From Pochonia chlamydosporia 170 (lineage: Eukaryota > Ascomycota > Sordariomycetes > Hypocreales > Clavicipitaceae): 64,000 nucleotides of DNA. The stretch's first letter is position 1. Every line of letters starts with the position of its first letter. Where the stretch lies: positions 1,364,001 to 1,428,000 of the forward strand of contig NC_035794.1 in NCBI RefSeq assembly GCF_001653235.2, read 5' to 3'. Below the pieces are notes generated by a model that saw only the letters and a list, made by a program, of their open reading frames with translations, ran no database searches and was not told the DNA's origin. Below are positions 1 through 12,116 of the stretch, piece after piece. The position numbers were made by a program, and so were the translations under genes.

Positions 1-413
1 AGTCGATAGAGGTAACTGGATCCGTGGGCGCAAGACGAGCTGATCACATGCTATGTAGCATGGTACAGGATGCCGAGACATACTTCAGCCTCGATCAAAC
101 TCCGCCATGGGTGAAGATGGCATATGGGATATTGTGCTTGGTGCCAAAAGTCCGAGAGTGGGTGGTTACCAAGGTTTTATGGATTCAGCTGCGAGCAGCG
201 TTTCGGCAGTACGATATCCTAGAGTATAGAGGAAGAATCAACATCCCCTGTTTGATGTATACCACGGAACCAATCGATCGGTTTGAACGTTGGAGTGAGG
301 TGGCGATTGCGAAAGCGTACTTATGGTGGAACGAATGGTTGGCAAGGTTTATTTTTGGCATGAGGAGTCGGTATCCGGAGTATGAGCCCAGCTATGGGGT
401 CAAAGAGCTGTAA
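1..413 (+). CDS. 3' end of an unrecognised protein (5' truncated)
   Basis: The reading frame is open from the first bases of the window to the TAA ending at 413, so the true start lies upstream. About 136 residues are visible. They are rich in Trp, Tyr and Arg, with a hydrophobic stretch near AYGILCLVPKVREW and an aromatic stretch near KAYLWWNEWLARFIFG. I recognise no family motif and assign no function. The absence of stops and the protein-like composition support a genuine C-terminus, but a chance open frame of this length is possible. Confidence 0.4.
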   Translation, partial: SIEVTGSVGARRADHMLCSMVQDAETYFSLDQTPPWVKMAYGILCLVPKVREWVVTKVLWIQLRAAFRQYDILEYRGRINIPCLMYTTEPIDRFERWSEVAIAKAYLWWNEWLARFIFGMRSRYPEYEPSYGVKEL

Positions 414-883
414 ATTTCGACATTGAATGTTAGAGGCAATGGAGAAGTGCAGAGAGACAATGACGGCGTAATAAAATGGTTAACTTTTCCCATTCAGGTG
501 CTGGGGATGCAACTCTTAAGACGTAGTAGACCGTAACTGTAACTGCGATGATAGCTATATACCAGCAAAGTTTAACTTGCCGTGTAATTGTAGCCAAAGC
601 ATACTCAACAAGTTATGCCAAGGCTCGAATTGACCAATGCTCCAGGTTCTGCTTGATAACCACATGCAACATCCAAGCCACGCCCTATCATAGACAAGCA
701 CTAGTTAATAAAACAACGGCTGGATCCGCAACTTTCACAGTCATCAAATAGTTCCGAAACCGCTGGTGCCCGAAACCGTATCCATTCAACACCATTGAAA
801 CATTCATAAATTTGCTTGTTTAATCGGCACATTATCAAGAGCAATCTCACCCGCAAAATAAAAGCCAACTCATAAAAATCACC
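414..883. other. intergenic, no gene seen
   Basis: About 470 bases between the first partial frame and the acetyltransferase start. Only short chance frames are present on either strand. The last 100 bases are A/C-rich, as expected of a 5' leader before the ATG at 884. Confidence 0.6.
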
Positions 884-1405
884 ATGTCGCTGCCTTCCGA
901 GCCGCGCAATTGGACCCGCGAGGAGTTCCTCATCTCCACTGACAAATCTCTCATCTCCATCGCAACCCTTAACGCCGTCTTTGATCAAGATTACATGTAC
1001 TGGACAACATCTTTTCCCGAGGAAGTCCTTCAAAAAATTGTAGACGCATCATTTTGCTTTGGTCTCTACAGAGCTAGACAACAAGATATCACGGGGGACG
1101 AGACCGTCACGCCAGAACAGATTGGGTTCGCTCGGCTTGCAACTGATCATGTCACGTTTGCGTACTTGACGGATCTGTATGTTCTGCCTGAGTATCAGGG
1201 CCGCGGTTTAGGTGGCTGGATGATTGACTGCATAGAGGAGGTGATGACGCCTTTGCCGTACTTGAGGTGGTTCACGTTGCGCACTTCAATGCCTAAGAGC
1301 AAGGAGGCTTATGAGAAGAGACTGGGCATGTTTGTGCTGGATCAGGGGGATGTCACGAAGGGTGCGGTCATGATGGGGAAGAAGGGCAAGGGGAACTGTG
1401 TGTGA
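884..1405 (+). CDS. GNAT-family N-acetyltransferase
   Basis: A 173-residue intronless protein. The acetyl-CoA binding motif A is visible near residues 104-120: a beta strand (LTDLYVLPEYQ), the pyrophosphate-binding turn QGRGLGGW and the following helix. Downstream, LRWFTLRT and the EAYEKRLGMF helix match the C-terminal half of a compact GNAT fold. Family members transfer acetyl from acetyl-CoA to amino groups of small molecules or proteins; the substrate here cannot be told. The ATG at 884 was chosen because it starts the fold at its usual distance from motif A and sits in an A-rich context. Fungal genomes carry many such paralogues. Confidence 0.85.
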   Translation: MSLPSEPRNWTREEFLISTDKSLISIATLNAVFDQDYMYWTTSFPEEVLQKIVDASFCFGLYRARQQDITGDETVTPEQIGFARLATDHVTFAYLTDLYVLPEYQGRGLGGWMIDCIEEVMTPLPYLRWFTLRTSMPKSKEAYEKRLGMFVLDQGDVTKGAVMMGKKGKGNCV

Positions 1406-2043
1406 CATGAGTCTGGTGTTTTGGGATTTTCTTTCTGGCTTGTTGAAAGTTGGCTGCATTCGAGCGCTTTGGGAAGTTGTGACGGTGCGGTATTGGTATC
1501 GACACTACATATTGGCTGTGTATTTGATGTTTTGATGTTGTCCCGTCACCAGAGCCGAAGATGTTGATGCCATTGAATTCAATGTGATGTGATCAATTGA
1601 TGCCCGCCGACCGTCATGCAACTCTGACAGAATTCGGGTAATAATTGCATGGCATGCGACCCGAGAGAATCTCCGCAATCCCTCGCCACCTCCAAGCTTG
1701 TTGACATACATGTATCAGAAGGTCATGGCACGCAACCCTTTCTGGTAATTTGCGGTGTTGTGCGGAAAACCTGCAGGCAACTTGAGAGAAACGAGTGGAC
1801 GTTCCGAAGCAAGGATCGAAAGTCATCGCGGGCAAAGTCCACGGAGTGGTGATGAGCATGACAAATGGGGCCGTGATTTCAAAGCATCAGGAATGGTGAA
1901 GAACAAGCGCCACGACCAACAAGTGCGACAATCAACGGCTCCAAAAAATACAAATATCGGAAGACAACTAAACAAGCTATGTTATCTTCCCAAAGCGACA
2001 TCAAAGGATACCTAGTAATACTGGAAGTTTTCCTAAAGCCAAA
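1406..2043. other. intergenic, no gene seen
   Basis: About 640 bases between the acetyltransferase and the aldo-keto reductase. Overlapping short frames on both strands shift without any conserved composition, so I regard them as chance. The stretch should hold the terminator of the first gene and the promoter of the second. Confidence 0.55.
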
Positions 2044-3168
2044 ATGCCCTCCAAAACTGTCAAGTTCGTATTGGGGACTCATATGGTATGTGTGTGGATT
2101 CTGACCCGGGACAATTGAATCTGACACAACCACAGGTAGGGGATAGCACCAGAGATCCAACCGCATCATTCGATGATGCAAATGATGTCCAGGCTCTCTT
2201 GAATGCCTTTCACGAACGGGGCTACGACCAGATTGATTCAGCTCGAGACTACTCACCCCAAGCCCAAGGCACCTCTGAAAAACGGCTCGGCCAATCTGGA
2301 GCTGCATCCAAATTCGTTATACATACCAAGATTCATAGCGGACACCCTGGTGACCATGAAGCCGAAAAGGTTGCGTTGAGTATCCAAGAGTCGTTGGCTG
2401 CACTGCAGACATCCTCAGTAGAGACAATGTATCTGCACGTTCCTGATCGTCAGACGCCGTTCGAGGACACTGCACGCGCAATCAATGAAGCCTTTATTCA
2501 GGGCAAATTCAAGAAATTTGGATTGTCGAATTATACCGCTGCAGAGGTTGAACAATTTATTGCCATTTGTGAGGAAAAGGGGTATGTGAGGCCAAGTATT
2601 TATCAGGGCCATTACAACCCTGTTGTGAGGGGCGGCGAGAAGGAGTTGTTTCCGTTGTTAAGAAAGCATAATATGGCTTTTTGGGCATACAGGTATGTCT
2701 TCTTATTCTTGCAATCGGGTTGGTGATGATCTGCTGACATATTGACTAGTCCCGCTGCTGGAGGATTCTTCTCTGGCAAGATTGACACATCCCAGCGTTG
2801 GAACAGCGAGGTATGTTAGTAGTTGCTGTTGACTTTGATTCCATTCTGACGAGAAATAGACCTTTATGGGCAATGTATACGGGAATCTGTATAGCGATCC
2901 GTCTGTCCGTGCGGAAATTGCCACTGTTCAAGAAGCTGCCGCAAAACAAGGCATCACCAGCCATGCAGCCGCGATACGATGGACCGCATTCCACAGCAAG
3001 CTGGATGGAGACTTTGATGACGCAGTGGTGTTTGGTGTCTCGAAACTGGAGCAACTGCATAAGACGCTGGATGCGCTTGAGGCTGGCAAATTACCGCCCG
3101 AGGTTGCGGACAGCATCAGTGCGATATATGCCAAGTTCGAGGGCAAAGAGCCCGCTTACCACCTCTAA
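2044..3168 (+). CDS. aldo-keto reductase, AKR7-like (aflatoxin-aldehyde reductase type)
   Basis: Four exons: 2044-2085, 2136-2692, 2750-2810 and 2860-3168, giving 322 residues. NADPH-dependent reduction of aldehydes or ketones is the family activity. The catalytic set is visible: Asp and Tyr in IDSARDYS, Lys in FVIHTKIHSG and His in MYLHVPDR, whose spacing matches the AKR7/AKR13 branch (LHAPD-type). FGLSNYTAAEVEQ and the C-terminal helices after the last intron complete the barrel. All three introns are about 50-57 nt and begin GTATGT. The first exon has only 14 codons, so an annotation beginning at the downstream ATG would lose the first strand. Substrate is unknown. Confidence 0.88.
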
Positions 3169-5365
3169 CAGCCGTTGAAGGAGCTGAATGTCGGAAAAGG
3201 GTTTGGGGCGCTGTATACTGATAGAGCAGGGACCCTTTTTTGTTAAGGTCTGTACTGTCCGATTACCAGGCGCGACGATATTGAAAGGTTATAGTATGAG
3301 GAGCGTCGGTAAATATGCGGTTTGATTTGAAATGTCATTGCACTTGTCGAAGTTAATAGAACCTCGTGTACAGCAAGGTCCGCGGATCCGGTGGACAATA
3401 TAATTCATTGGGCGTAGTCAGACTCGTGTGTTGTGTGTCTGAGTGGCACCGCGCACAACCCTCACGCCTACCAACATAATGACACGGACTGTACATTGTG
3501 CTATGTTAGTCAATGCCACTGGCACACCGTGTCACTCCTGTAGCGGGGGAATGGCGTGGTAAGTCATCCATGTCGTGAATGGCCCTCACGGACGAGTGGA
3601 AGGCTGAGCTCCCGAGAAGACAAAGTTGTCAGGAACACGTTGTTGAGGGGAGCTGTCGCAGGACTCATGCGGGCAAGCTTCTGAATGCTACGCTTCGCAT
3701 CAGAATCTTTCTAAGCAGGGAGAACGTGATATCGTGAAGTGGGTTTCTTTTATGGGTTTTTGGAACAAAACCCATGAAAGCGGCAGAGGTTGCAATGCAT
3801 GCAGGGCTAGCTCAGGACCCCTGTGGGTCTAAAAATACCACTGTCAATCGGCCTAGTATCCTCGTAGGCGGTGTTGAGACCGTCCAACGTGGGCCGCCGA
3901 TGGACGGAGAGCTGGCTGGAGCTTCAAACAAAGGGCCTGTCCGAAGATCCCGTGACTGACATAAAATTCGACATGGTAGATCGTAAGCTCGGTGTTGTCG
4001 GCGCGTGTGAGGAAACAACTGCGAGTGCACTAAGTGTGATTGGTATATCGTGATGAGGTGATGGGTTTAGTCTCAACTTCGGTATGGTTTGATCAGAGTT
4101 TGCATCGTCAGCTGATGTTCCAGCATGGGCCTGCATATGGTCGGAAACACGATCTTGGAATGTGGACCTGCATGCAGAACTGCGAACTGTTGGGAAAGGA
4201 GGGAATCAGGGGTTGCTGCTTGCGCAATACTCACAGATTCAAAACTCCAATTGTCCAACAATTGATGCCGCATCGTGAGTTAGCTCCTGTTTGGGAGGCT
4301 AAGCAGAAAAGACTGTACCCAACTAGGGAAACCGACGGGCAAACCCACGGGTATAATGACCACCAGAGATTTCTGGGCCGTGTCGCGCCACTGGAATTCC
4401 CACTTGAACGTTCTTGGGCGTTCTCGGCCCCCAAGGATGAGGATGCGTCGCTTGGCTTGGTGGTTGAGGAGCGATGGCGGCGGCACAAAAGGCGGCTGTG
4501 TCGTAGGTTCGTCAGGACCTTGGAGGTGACTGACCGTTCGCGGAATCTTGGCTCCATGTCTGCTGGCGCGGACATGTTGCCCCATTACTGTCTGGTCGAT
4601 GTATGTTGTCTGGTCTGGTCTGGTCTGCTCCATCTTGTCTCTTCACCCGCCCGCTCGCTCGCCACAGCCACAGGGTCGCCTTCCTAGCTCCGCGAGGTCA
4701 GCTTCTGCCCGTGTTACCCAAATGGGTAAATCGAGCCTCGCCTTCCCCAGAATCTGCGGGGTAACTTCCTTGCAAGCCAAGCAGCAACCCAGCATTTCCT
4801 GTAGGGCAAGCACCAGACCCCTTCCATCCTTCCATGGGTCAAGTGGTTTTGATGCTACGCCGGGCAGGAGCTCCCGAGCTTCTTCACCACACGGGCAGTT
4901 TCTGCACCTGCCTGCGGCCGTTGACACCTTGGCAGACCGTTCCAGTCGACCTGCAGCTGCCCAGAACCACTCACAGCCTCAAGCCAATTCTCCGTTGGAT
5001 CCGTTGCACCAGCTGACTGGCCATTGTTCAAGCTGTCAACGGATCATCCCAAAATGCAAATCCATGGGTTAAGCATTCGTCCCCACCACCTTAATCACCA
5101 TCTTGTTCTCGAATCACGGATGCATCGATCTCGACTTGTTTGACCATTCGGATTAGGTGTGACCGAGCTACCTCCTGCTGTGGACGCCATCGAGCCTCCG
5201 CACATCGAGATCCTTCAAATAGCCACCCTCTTCCTTATTTATTGACTTGTCACCACGACCTTTCTTTGTCCTTCTTGAGTGGCAATCTATCCAAACTGGT
5301 TTCTGTTCTTCATTATACTCTTCAATATTGACTACACCATACACTTTCGACCACATCAACCAACA
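3169..5365. other. long intergenic region with a short TCTGG repeat
   Basis: About 2.2 kb between two forward genes. Several overlapping frames of 60-215 codons occur on both strands between 3.8 and 5.1 kb, but they have low-complexity Arg/Ser/Pro composition, no recognisable domain and no consistent splice sites, so I call none. Around 4609-4627 the pentamer TCTGG is repeated almost four times. The last 150 bases are C/T- and A/C-rich, typical of a fungal promoter and leader feeding the gene at 5366. Confidence 0.5.
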
Positions 5366-6650
5366 ATGGCTACTACTACTGCCACAGCCGACACCACTCT
5401 GGTTGGCACCATTCGTGCCATCTCAGCAGCCCCCTCCCCTCAGCCAACTATGAAAGCTGTTCGTTTCCACGGCCAACGAGATATCCGTCTCGATACTATC
5501 CCTTCCCCCAAAGTCAGTGCCGGAAAGGTCAAGATTGCTCCCAAGTTCTGCGGTATCTGCGGATCTGACCTGCACGAGTATCTTGGCGGTGCCAACCTTA
5601 TTCCCAAACCCGAAAACCCACATCCCATCACCAAAGAGACCTGCCCCCTCACCCTTGGCCATGAATTCTCTGGTATCGTCGAAGAAGTTGGCGAGGGTGT
5701 AGAGTCTGTCAAACCTGGAGACAGGGTCTGTGTCCAGCCGATTATCTATGATGGAGACTGCCGCTCCTGCACTCGAGGTCTTGTCAACTGCTGTGATCAA
5801 AACGGCTTCGTTGGTCTGAGCGGATGGGGAGGTGGCTTGTCTGAGACCATGGTCGTTCCAGAATCCTGTGTCAAGCAGCTCCCCGACAATGTTTCGCTCG
5901 AGGAAGGTGCTCTTGTTGAACCCCTCGCTGTTGGCTGGCATGCAGTCGACATCTCCCCATACAAAGAGACTGACAGCGTCCTGATTCTTGGCGCTGGACC
6001 TATCGGCCTGGCCGTCGTGCAGGTTTTGATTGGACGCGGCTGCAAGAATATCATTGTCACTGAAGTCAGCAGCAAGCGCCGAGAATATGCCACACAGTTC
6101 GGTGCACACCACACCATCGATCCTATCAATGAGAATGTGGTGGCAAGAGTGGAGGAACTCACCGGTGGCCTTGGTGCCGACGTTGCCTTTGATGCAGCTG
6201 GTGCTCAAGCTGCCCTTGACACTGCCTTCGACGCTCTCAAGGCCAGAGGAACACTGGTCAATATTGCTGTGTGGGAGAAGCGGGCCAATTTGGCCATGAA
6301 TGGACTTGTTTTCCGGGAGAGAAGCTATATGGGAGTGTACGTATTTTTGACCTTTCCTTCCAAACACAACCGCTAACAACTTGCTACAGGGCCACCTATA
6401 GCCTCGGTGACTTTGAGGCTGTCCTGGACGCCATCTCTACTGGTATGTTCCGTCTATTCGTCATGAAGATTCACGTTCACAATACTAACTCCTCCCCCCA
6501 ACAGGCAAGATAAAACCCGCAAGCATGATTACCAAGACTATCAAACTTGACCAGGTCGTCGAAGAAGGCTTCCACGCCCTCATTAACGACAAAGAGAACC
6601 AAGTCAAGATTCTCGTCGACGTTGGTGCTGGGCTGTCCACCACCGGGTAG
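5366..6650 (+). CDS. MDR zinc dehydrogenase, (R,R)-butanediol dehydrogenase type
   Basis: Three exons (5366-6336, 6390-6442, 6505-6650) encode 389 residues. Members oxidise vicinal diols or polyols with NAD(P), typically 2,3-butanediol/acetoin interconversion. Catalytic zinc ligands are seen in FCGICGSDLHEY and LGHEFSGIVEEVG; the structural-zinc loop DGDCRSCTRGLVNCC has Asp where classical enzymes have the first Cys, as is usual in BDH1-type proteins. The Rossmann motif GAGPIGLAVVQV follows. A second in-frame ATG at 5450 (MKAVRFHGQ) starts exactly where most family members start, so the first 28 Ala/Thr/Pro-rich residues may be a leader or untranslated. Xylitol or sorbitol dehydrogenase activity cannot be excluded. 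Confidence 0.88.
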
Positions 6651-8671
6651 GCTTATCGGAGGACATTTATGATGCATGATCATTTGGTAATTTTATGACG
6701 CAAAGATTGCGGAACTCAGGTTCAGCATTGTACAAAAGTAATAGCATCTAGCATTAATCAGGGTTTACAATTTAATACCAACATCTACTTAGTAATAATC
6801 TCATACTACCTCGACTACCCAATGCAAGCTAATTTGAAGTGTTGCGGCCTGGATAGATGGACCTGCATTGTCCACCGTTCTACTTTGTGACCATTGGGCT
6901 TTATTTGGCCTCCATATCAAACTCGTTTCATGAACATTAGAGTTTATCATCCGCTATTTAATATGGAGTACTGGACGTCTTAGCTCAATTATAGGACAGC
7001 CCCAACTCTCGCGCGTATTGCATCAGCTGCTCCGAGGTAAGAAAATATGTTGGGGAGTTTTTTCTTCTTCCATACTGCTATGTTATACCCTCACATTGGG
7101 GCATGATTTTTTTTGGCTTGTATACGCTGCCAAACTTATGCCTCATCCGTGGGGAACCCTACTCAGTTTAACAAAAACATTTAGGATCGTAAGACATTAA
7201 CATAGATGCAGTTGTTTGATCAGCTGTTACAATGATTGCATTTCACCATCATTGATCCGACCAGCTGCCATGGTAGAATTGGGGAAAAGGCGACTGATAC
7301 TCAAATGAAACGGGGTATAAAAACGATGATTACGTTTCATGCCGACGTGATTTGTAAGACGTATCACCCGCCTTTAACTCGAGTCCGGGATGTTCGGGCT
7401 AGGAGCTGTTTGTAACTTGGTTAATTGACCTTCTGTTTGAGTTGGTCTGTCAAGAGTAATGGTTCCACAAATGGCGGTGGTTCTTGGCTATGATTCCCAG
7501 CCTTGGACAGGTTAATTGGCCACTCCACAAATGCCAAGATACATTCGTGGTTGGTAAACGGCAGGTAGATGCAAGGATATTAAAGTTAATTTATGATAAG
7601 AAGCTTAGCTGTGGGGAATACGCCGAATTTCGAATGCATCGGGTGCGCGTGTTTTCATATTCCCCTCTAGCGACAAGTGCCCCGGCCGCCGATCAGAACA
7701 AGGCAACTCCAAGTTGACCTCGAGGTATTCATCCGACTGCAATATAAGCACGTATCTGCCCATGTTATGATATACGTATCCATTTATGGCTGTAACCGAG
7801 GCATAAGAGCAGGAATCAATGGTGACATGTCAGGCGATGCAGCTTCAACTGACCATTGTTTCCTCGATATCGCAGGTTGAACTGACAGATTGACTCAATT
7901 TACTCACCAAATTGATCGGCAAAATGATTAAGCATCGTAAACAAAAGAGAGTAGAGTCGCCGCGTTCTCGATACACGTGGTTTTTGTACGCACCTGGATG
8001 GTAAGCACTCCATTTGCAATGTGACTATAGCTGGGATTAGTGGCTCGGCAATCAACCGACCAGGGCAAGATTGCGATTTCGTCATCCATGAATAATCCCG
8101 GAAGAGGCAGGAGCCCGATTGAGTGCCTGGGGCTTTCAAATATAGTCTATTTGGTTCGCAAAAGGGACACAAACGACAGAATGGCGTCGGAGCACAAAAC
8201 TCCCAGTTCAGGTGCGCAGGGACTAGGTATGCGCATGAGCATGTAGCACGCCATTGAATGCAACGGTATCGTGAGATATCCATGGATATCAGCTATACAC
8301 AGTGTTGGTTAATTGGTTAAATGACCAGTTTAAGAAAAGGCAGGATGATAGGATTTTGTGCGGTGATGGTCAGAGTTCCCCTCTAATGATGACACCTTGC
8401 GAGCTCCTCCGGGTCTTGGCGACGGTCATAGCAACGATCAGAAAGGAAGGTCTCTGGCGGCATGTGAACGTAGAAGCTACTCCTGTTCAGAAATGGGAAT
8501 ACCTGCCGAATTGGGGTTTCGCTTTAGTATAGGCCGTGAAGGTGAGGGCATTGCTGAATATCATATTCGGAGTATAAATACCTTTGTAGATGGACGAATT
8601 AGCAATAACATCGCTAATCATCACGCCAAATAGTCTCTATCCTCATTCATCTGACTTTTGTTTTTACAATC
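6651..8671. other. long intergenic region upstream of the protease
   Basis: About 2 kb with only short chance frames. It is AT-rich just after 6650 (terminator of the dehydrogenase) and contains no recognisable RNA gene or transposon. The 3' end holds the promoter of the subtilisin gene. Confidence 0.5.
8573..8580 (+). promoter_or_regulatory. TATA box of the subtilisin gene
   Basis: TATAAATA lies about 92 bases before the ATG at 8672, followed by an AT-rich then C/T-rich leader. Spacing fits a fungal TATA-dependent, inducible promoter, which is usual for secreted proteases. Confidence 0.55.
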
Positions 8672-9961
8672 ATGTTTTTCAAGTCTGTTGTTGCCGCCGT
8701 GTCGGCGATGGCCTGCCTGTCCGCTGCGGTTCCTGTAAACAGCGGTGCGGCTCCTCAGGTCATCAAAGGCAGCTACATCATCAAGCTTAAAGACAATGCC
8801 CCTACTGCATCACATCTCTCGTGGGTTAGCAACATTCACGCCCGAAGTGCTGGCAAGGATGAGTTTGCTGGCGTCGAGAAGGAGTACACCAGCGACGCAT
8901 TCCACGGTTACGCTGGGCACTTTGACAAGGACACAATTGACAAGATTCAGAACAGCCCTGAAGTATGTAACCAGAAATTATTGGACACTGTCTGACTTCA
9001 CTGCTAACCCCTGGTACTACAGGTCGACTATGTCGAGGAGGACCAGATCTGGTACCTGGACGATGTCTTGGAAAAGAGGGCACTGACAACCCAGACTCCC
9101 TCGACTTGGGGCCTTGCCGGTGTTTCTCACCGTCAGCCTGGAGCAACTGGATACATATACGACACGACGGCGGGCGAGGGAACCTTTGCCTACGTCATTG
9201 ATAGCGGCATCCGCACTACTCATCAAGAGTTCGAAGGGCGGGCAATCAAAGGATATACCGCGTTCCCAGGTGACGAGGGAGACAGCATTGGCCACGGAAC
9301 TCATGTCGCCGGTACTGTTGGTGGTAAGACCTTCGGCGTTGCCAAAAAGGCGACACTCATCTCCGTCAAGGTCTTCCAGAGTGGTGGCGCGGCTACCAGT
9401 ACTATCCTGGGTGGGTTTGACTGGGCCGTCAACGACATCATTTCAAAGAGCCGCCAAGATAAGGCTGCCCTCAACCTTTCACTAGGTGGTCCACGGTCCC
9501 AGATTTGGAACGATGCCATCAAGAGCGCTTTCGCCAAGGGGGTTGTCAGTGTTGTTGCCGCAGGTAACAGCAAAGTTGACGCATCTGGCTTCTCTCCAGC
9601 CTCGGCACCCGAGGCTATTACCGTTGGTGCTGTTAACAGTCGCTGGGAAATTGCCACGGGCTGGGGTCTCACTGGCCAGGCGGGCTCAAACTTCGGCACT
9701 GTCTTGGACGTCTTTGCTCCTGGTGACAGGGTCGAATCAGCCTCGAACGCGGACGACACCTCGTCAGTGTTGAAAAATGGTACATCGATGGCCACACCTC
9801 ATGTTTGCGGTCTGGTGCTATACGCTATTTCTGTGGACGGTGTCCGAGGTCCCCAGGCTCTTACCAACCATATTATCAACAACTCTGGTAAGGGTGTTGT
9901 TAAGGGAGCTATCGGCGGATCGCCAAACCGCATGGCGAATAACGCCAACACTCTACAGTAG
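8672..9961 (+). CDS. secreted subtilisin-like serine protease (S8A, proteinase K type)
   Basis: Two exons (8672-8962 and 9023-9961) encode 409 residues. A signal peptide (first ~18 residues, ending near SAAVP) is followed by an I9 propeptide ending at VDYVEEDQIWYLDDV and a mature domain that starts around ALTTQTPSTWGLAGVSH. The triad is complete: Asp in VIDSGIRTTHQEF, His in GHGTHVAGTVGG and Ser in GTSMATPHVCGL; the oxyanion Asn sits in VVAAGNSKVDASG. The enzyme would be exported, cleave its propeptide and degrade extracellular protein. Length matches proteinase K and the Pr1-type cuticle or nematode-degrading proteases of Hypocreales. A TATA box precedes it. Confidence 0.95.
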
Positions 9962-10797
9962 AAGAGCAGAATAAGTAGCTGTGGCATCACAAGTAGCAGT
10001 AAGCGGGAGGGGGTCATGGAGGTCATGCCATCATCCTTTACAAATTCACAGGCTGCTCTCGGTGCATCTACAGACGCACAGGGTCACTGGTATCCAGTTT
10101 ATGTAAGCCAAGATCATTTCTCCGTAGCACTAGTTAGTTCTGTCCTCAGTCGCAATACACCGCAATGCTGCCCTATTCCCGTTCCATAATGGCTACGGAA
10201 GTACAACCTGAATAGCAATGGAAGATATTATCTCGATCGATGGAGTTGATACCTCTAGGTTTGAACGTTTATGTCCTTTAATGTGATTACACACCTCTGT
10301 AGGCTCTCACTAGTACGGTAGACTTAATAAAGCAAGGCTTTATACCAGCCAGTGTTACAGTTAGAAGATGTGGTCTCGGGAGGTGATCCGGATGTTGTGG
10401 AGGCGCAATTCGTCCGGCTCATTTTGGCAAGAGTCATTTTGGGTGCTGACTCACTGATAAAACAAAGTATCATCAAGGTAAATCATCTGACTAAAGTTGC
10501 AGATTGGCATTGTTTAGGAAATATAAGATAGTCAAGTATTAGAAATTATGGTAACAGAACAGAGGGGGGGACATAAGTGCGACGTTGAGCGCTAAAATCA
10601 CGCAGAGGCCCATTGTAGATGGAATTGAGACGGAGAGAAGTCTTTGATTGAAAGCTATCTACACAGCCAACTGACAGCCTCTTTATCGTTGTACCTAAAC
10701 CACCAGCGGCTGCTGTTTTGGTTCTTCGATGCTGCTACCGTGTCTAGTATTCGCGTATTTAGTCTTCCGTTTAAGCCTAGAGGAGCATTAACAATTG
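9962..10797. other. intergenic, no gene seen
   Basis: About 840 bases between the 3' ends of the subtilisin (+) and the small cysteine-rich gene (-), so it should contain two converging terminators. AT-rich, with no supported frame. Confidence 0.5.
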
Positions 10798-11170
10798 CTA
10801 CTGCCGCCTTTGGGAAGAGACACTAACGCAAGTCTGTTCGTGCAAACACAAAACTACGTTAGCAAACATTGAATAAGCCCACTACCCGATATTCATGTAC
10901 TTACGCCAATTTGCTGCAGAGAGTTAGCGCCATGTTCATAATTATATGAAGAGTCTGGGAAATTCGTACCACGTGGGCCTTATAACCAGCGAATCTAACG
11001 TCACCTTCGCAAGTATAATTGCACTTGCAGTTAGGGTAGGTAAAGCTGTTTCCAAGGGCGGAGACGGTGCCACAGGTAGAACCTTTGGAGGTAGGGCACG
11101 CTGCGAGTCTGGGGACAAGGGAGGCGGCAGAGGCGGTGGCAATGAGGGAGAGTACAACGGGGAAGTGCAT
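10798..11170 (-). CDS. small secreted six-cysteine protein, unknown family
   Basis: Three exons on the minus strand: 11170-10970, 10913-10905 and 10833-10798, giving 81 residues. The first 17 residues (MHFPVVLSLIATASAAS) form a signal peptide. Unspliced, the frame runs on into non-protein-like sequence and lacks the last cysteine. Both introns have canonical donors (GTACGA, GTAAGT), a GCTAAC branch site and acceptors CTGCAG and AACAG. Spliced, the mature part has six cysteines spaced C-x7-C-x14-C-x1-C-x3-C-x17-C, an even number suited to three disulfides. The middle exon has only three codons. It resembles antimicrobial or effector peptides in form only; I do not recognise a family. Confidence 0.6.
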
Positions 11171-12116
11171 GTTGACAGTTTAGAAGTGAGTTTTGAACTA
11201 GAAAAGAAAGTTGTTTAGGTGTGAGAATGTATAACTGATGGGTGTCTGAACAGGAAGCATTATCTTCTTGGGGGAACGGCCGTCGTCTTATACTTTTCCT
11301 TCGGTAGCAAGCCATCTCATGTAGTGGATCTTAGTGAGGATGTTGGGTTATAAATGAAGACACATGAACTGGATTATGTGATGAATATCAAGCTATAAAA
11401 TTGGTAACTACCATATTGGTCTCACGGTAGGGCTAGCTTGTGGTGCCTCAATCTACCGCTGAGTACCTATGAGGAAGCTCGTGTACATGACATGTCACTT
11501 GACATCGATTTTTGAGTAGTTAGTCCCTCTTTACAGGGTCGCTAAAGTATGTCGAATTTATGGTCTTTCCAAATCTCAGGAGAAGCTGGCACACGTTGCA
11601 TTTACACCACCGGGAGGCGAGGTATCATTTCGTGCAAAAAGGGAAGTGGAAACTAAGAGAGAAGTTAAGTAGCTTCGGTTGGGCAACGAAATCCTCGTAT
11701 GGCATGCCTGCTGCAGTTAATGTCGTATGTACACGGGGACAGCCTTTCCCCGCATGCTGGGCAGGCATCTGGAGGTTGCAACGAATGTGACTTTCCTTTC
11801 CTCCATGTCGCTTGTTTACCAACTTCCGTCTTCTTCTAAATGCCAAGTCTACTTACCCAGGTATACATTTATCGAAGCTCTTCCTCCTGATATATATGTA
11901 GGCAAAACTTGCGATCTTCATGTCACTGTGACGAGACCAATGGAGAAAGCTCTTTTTCTCTATTCCAAATTGACTGCGATAAGACGATATAATCTTTTCC
12001 TCTAAAAGTGAATGCAAGCCCATGTATTAGCAGCCAAACCCCCTCCAGAACACCTTCACCACGTTGACCCCAAATTGTCTCTAACCAACTTGCATGCCAT
12101 TTCCACCTGAAGCTAC
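11171..12116. other. intergenic, promoter side of the cysteine-rich gene
   Basis: About 950 bases between the small secreted gene and the 3' end of the alcohol dehydrogenase, both on the minus strand. Short frames only; nothing recognised. Confidence 0.5.

Noticed and set aside
4040..4687. 215-codon plus-strand frame upstream of the butanediol dehydrogenase
   Set aside because: Overlapped by equally long frames on the other strand, Arg/Ser-rich with no motif, ending in a low-complexity repeat; looks like chance in GC-richer sequence.
5423..6379. 318-codon antisense frame across the dehydrogenase
   Set aside because: It mirrors the codon structure of the well-supported sense gene and has no domain of its own.
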